From Desulfoscipio geothermicus DSM 3669 (GTDB lineage: Bacteria; Bacillota; Desulfotomaculia; Desulfotomaculales; Desulfallaceae): a stretch of 64,000 nt of DNA. The translations under genes and the position numbers were made by a program. The notes under the pieces are model-generated. The model searched no databases, was not told where the DNA came from, and saw nothing but the letters and a program-made list of their open reading frames with translations. The DNA is taken from contig NZ_FOYM01000008.1 of NCBI RefSeq assembly GCF_900115975.1, positions 1 to 64,000 on the forward strand, in the 5' to 3' direction. Below are positions 63,828 through 64,000 of this stretch, piece by piece (positions within the stretch are counted from its first letter, which is position 1; each line of letters begins with the position of its first letter).

Positions 63828-63860
63828 AAAGGGGACAGGCACCTTTTTCGCGTATGCTTT
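63828..63860. repeat. Family A repeat, truncated copy 9
   Basis: Only the half GGGGACAGGCACCTTTTTCGCG is present, with AAAAA before it. The other arm is missing. Confidence 0.65.
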
Positions 63861-63894
63861 CTTGGCAATAAAAACTTTTTTACCGCTAGTTGCG

Positions 63895-63985
63895 CTGTTC
63901 CTCAAAGCCTTCGCCGCCTTGATAGGTGCCAGGTGTTGAAATGTTGAAAATCGAAGATTTTTCAACATTTCAACACCTGGCACCT
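63895..63985. repeat. Family B palindrome with tail, copy 2 (opposite orientation)
   Basis: Arms 63924-63952 and 63956-63985 pair over nearly 29 bases with one extra A; the sequence differs from copy 1 by compensated changes (GTTGAAATG versus GTTGAAAG). The tail (reverse complement TATCAAGG..GCGAAGGCTT) lies at 63895-63923, so the element is inverted relative to 15563. Confidence 0.82.
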
Positions 63986-64000
63986 TTTCTGCCGCTATTC

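Noticed and set aside
1-64000. CRISPR array
   Set aside because: Repeats here are palindromic, scattered and without regular spacers; no cas gene is present.
1-64000. tRNA or rRNA genes
   Set aside because: No cloverleaf or rRNA segment was recognised by eye; a tRNAscan run would settle it.

Overview
The window reads as chromosome from a spore-forming, anaerobic, Gram-positive bacterium of the Clostridia, most like the Desulfotomaculum/Pelotomaculum group (Peptococcaceae sensu lato). The grounds are gene order and content: a long sporulation, isoprenoid and fatty-acid block of the type kept in that group, ferredoxin-linked enzymes (NfnAB, a 2-oxoacid:ferredoxin oxidoreductase), frequent TTG/GTG starts behind strong Shine-Dalgarno sites, and no outer-membrane genes. 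The genus cannot be fixed from sequence alone. Almost every gene is on the minus strand, so the operons read from high to low coordinates.

Regions: (a) 1-1.9 kb is accessory: a truncated IS4-type transposase, a PadR regulator with a small Cys/His-rich partner, and the wreck of an IS3-type transposase. (b) 1.9-8.5 kb holds spoIIM, a small YqzK-like membrane gene, xerD, deoB, pdp and dacF, plus a ComB-like gene. (c) 8.8-14.6 kb holds a DUF3866 gene, a peptidase T-like gene, a four-subunit 2-oxoacid:ferredoxin oxidoreductase and a ParA/MinD-like ATPase. (d) 14.6-22.9 kb holds an MraY-like transferase, a GT2 glycosyltransferase, a SteB/SteA pair, spo0A, spoIVB and recN. (e) 22.9-31.4 kb holds argR, mnmM, nadK, tlyA, dxs, oapA, a region best read as OLE RNA, ispA, xseB and xseA. 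(f) 31.6-40 kb holds folD, nfnBA, nusB, DUF2273, amaP, asp23, accC and a carboxyltransferase-BCCP fusion. (g) 40.4-50.7 kb holds spoIIIAA-AH, a CoA-disulfide-reductase/rhodanese gene, a zinc-ribbon gene, efp, pepP and aroQ. (h) 50.9-53.9 kb holds Uma2, TldE/PmbA and two small genes. (i) 53.9-63.6 kb is a type IV pilus locus with a cyclic-di-GMP-I riboswitch in the leader of pilD.

Most notable: (1) the OLE RNA-OapA pair between ispA and dxs, with a good promoter for the RNA; (2) two-level c-di-GMP control of the pilus, from a GEMM-I riboswitch ahead of pilD-pilA-pilB-pilC and an MshEN double motif at the N-terminus of PilB; (3) an in-frame carboxyltransferase-BCCP fusion that keeps a strong internal ribosome binding site for free BCCP; (4) sporulation-type promoters (sigma-E at spoIIM and spoIIIA, forespore-type at dacF and spoIVB); (5) at least four families of short palindromic repeats between genes, the commonest present at nine sites with two conserved mismatches in the stem.

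No tRNA, rRNA or CRISPR array was seen. All calls come from reading the sequence; none was checked against a database.
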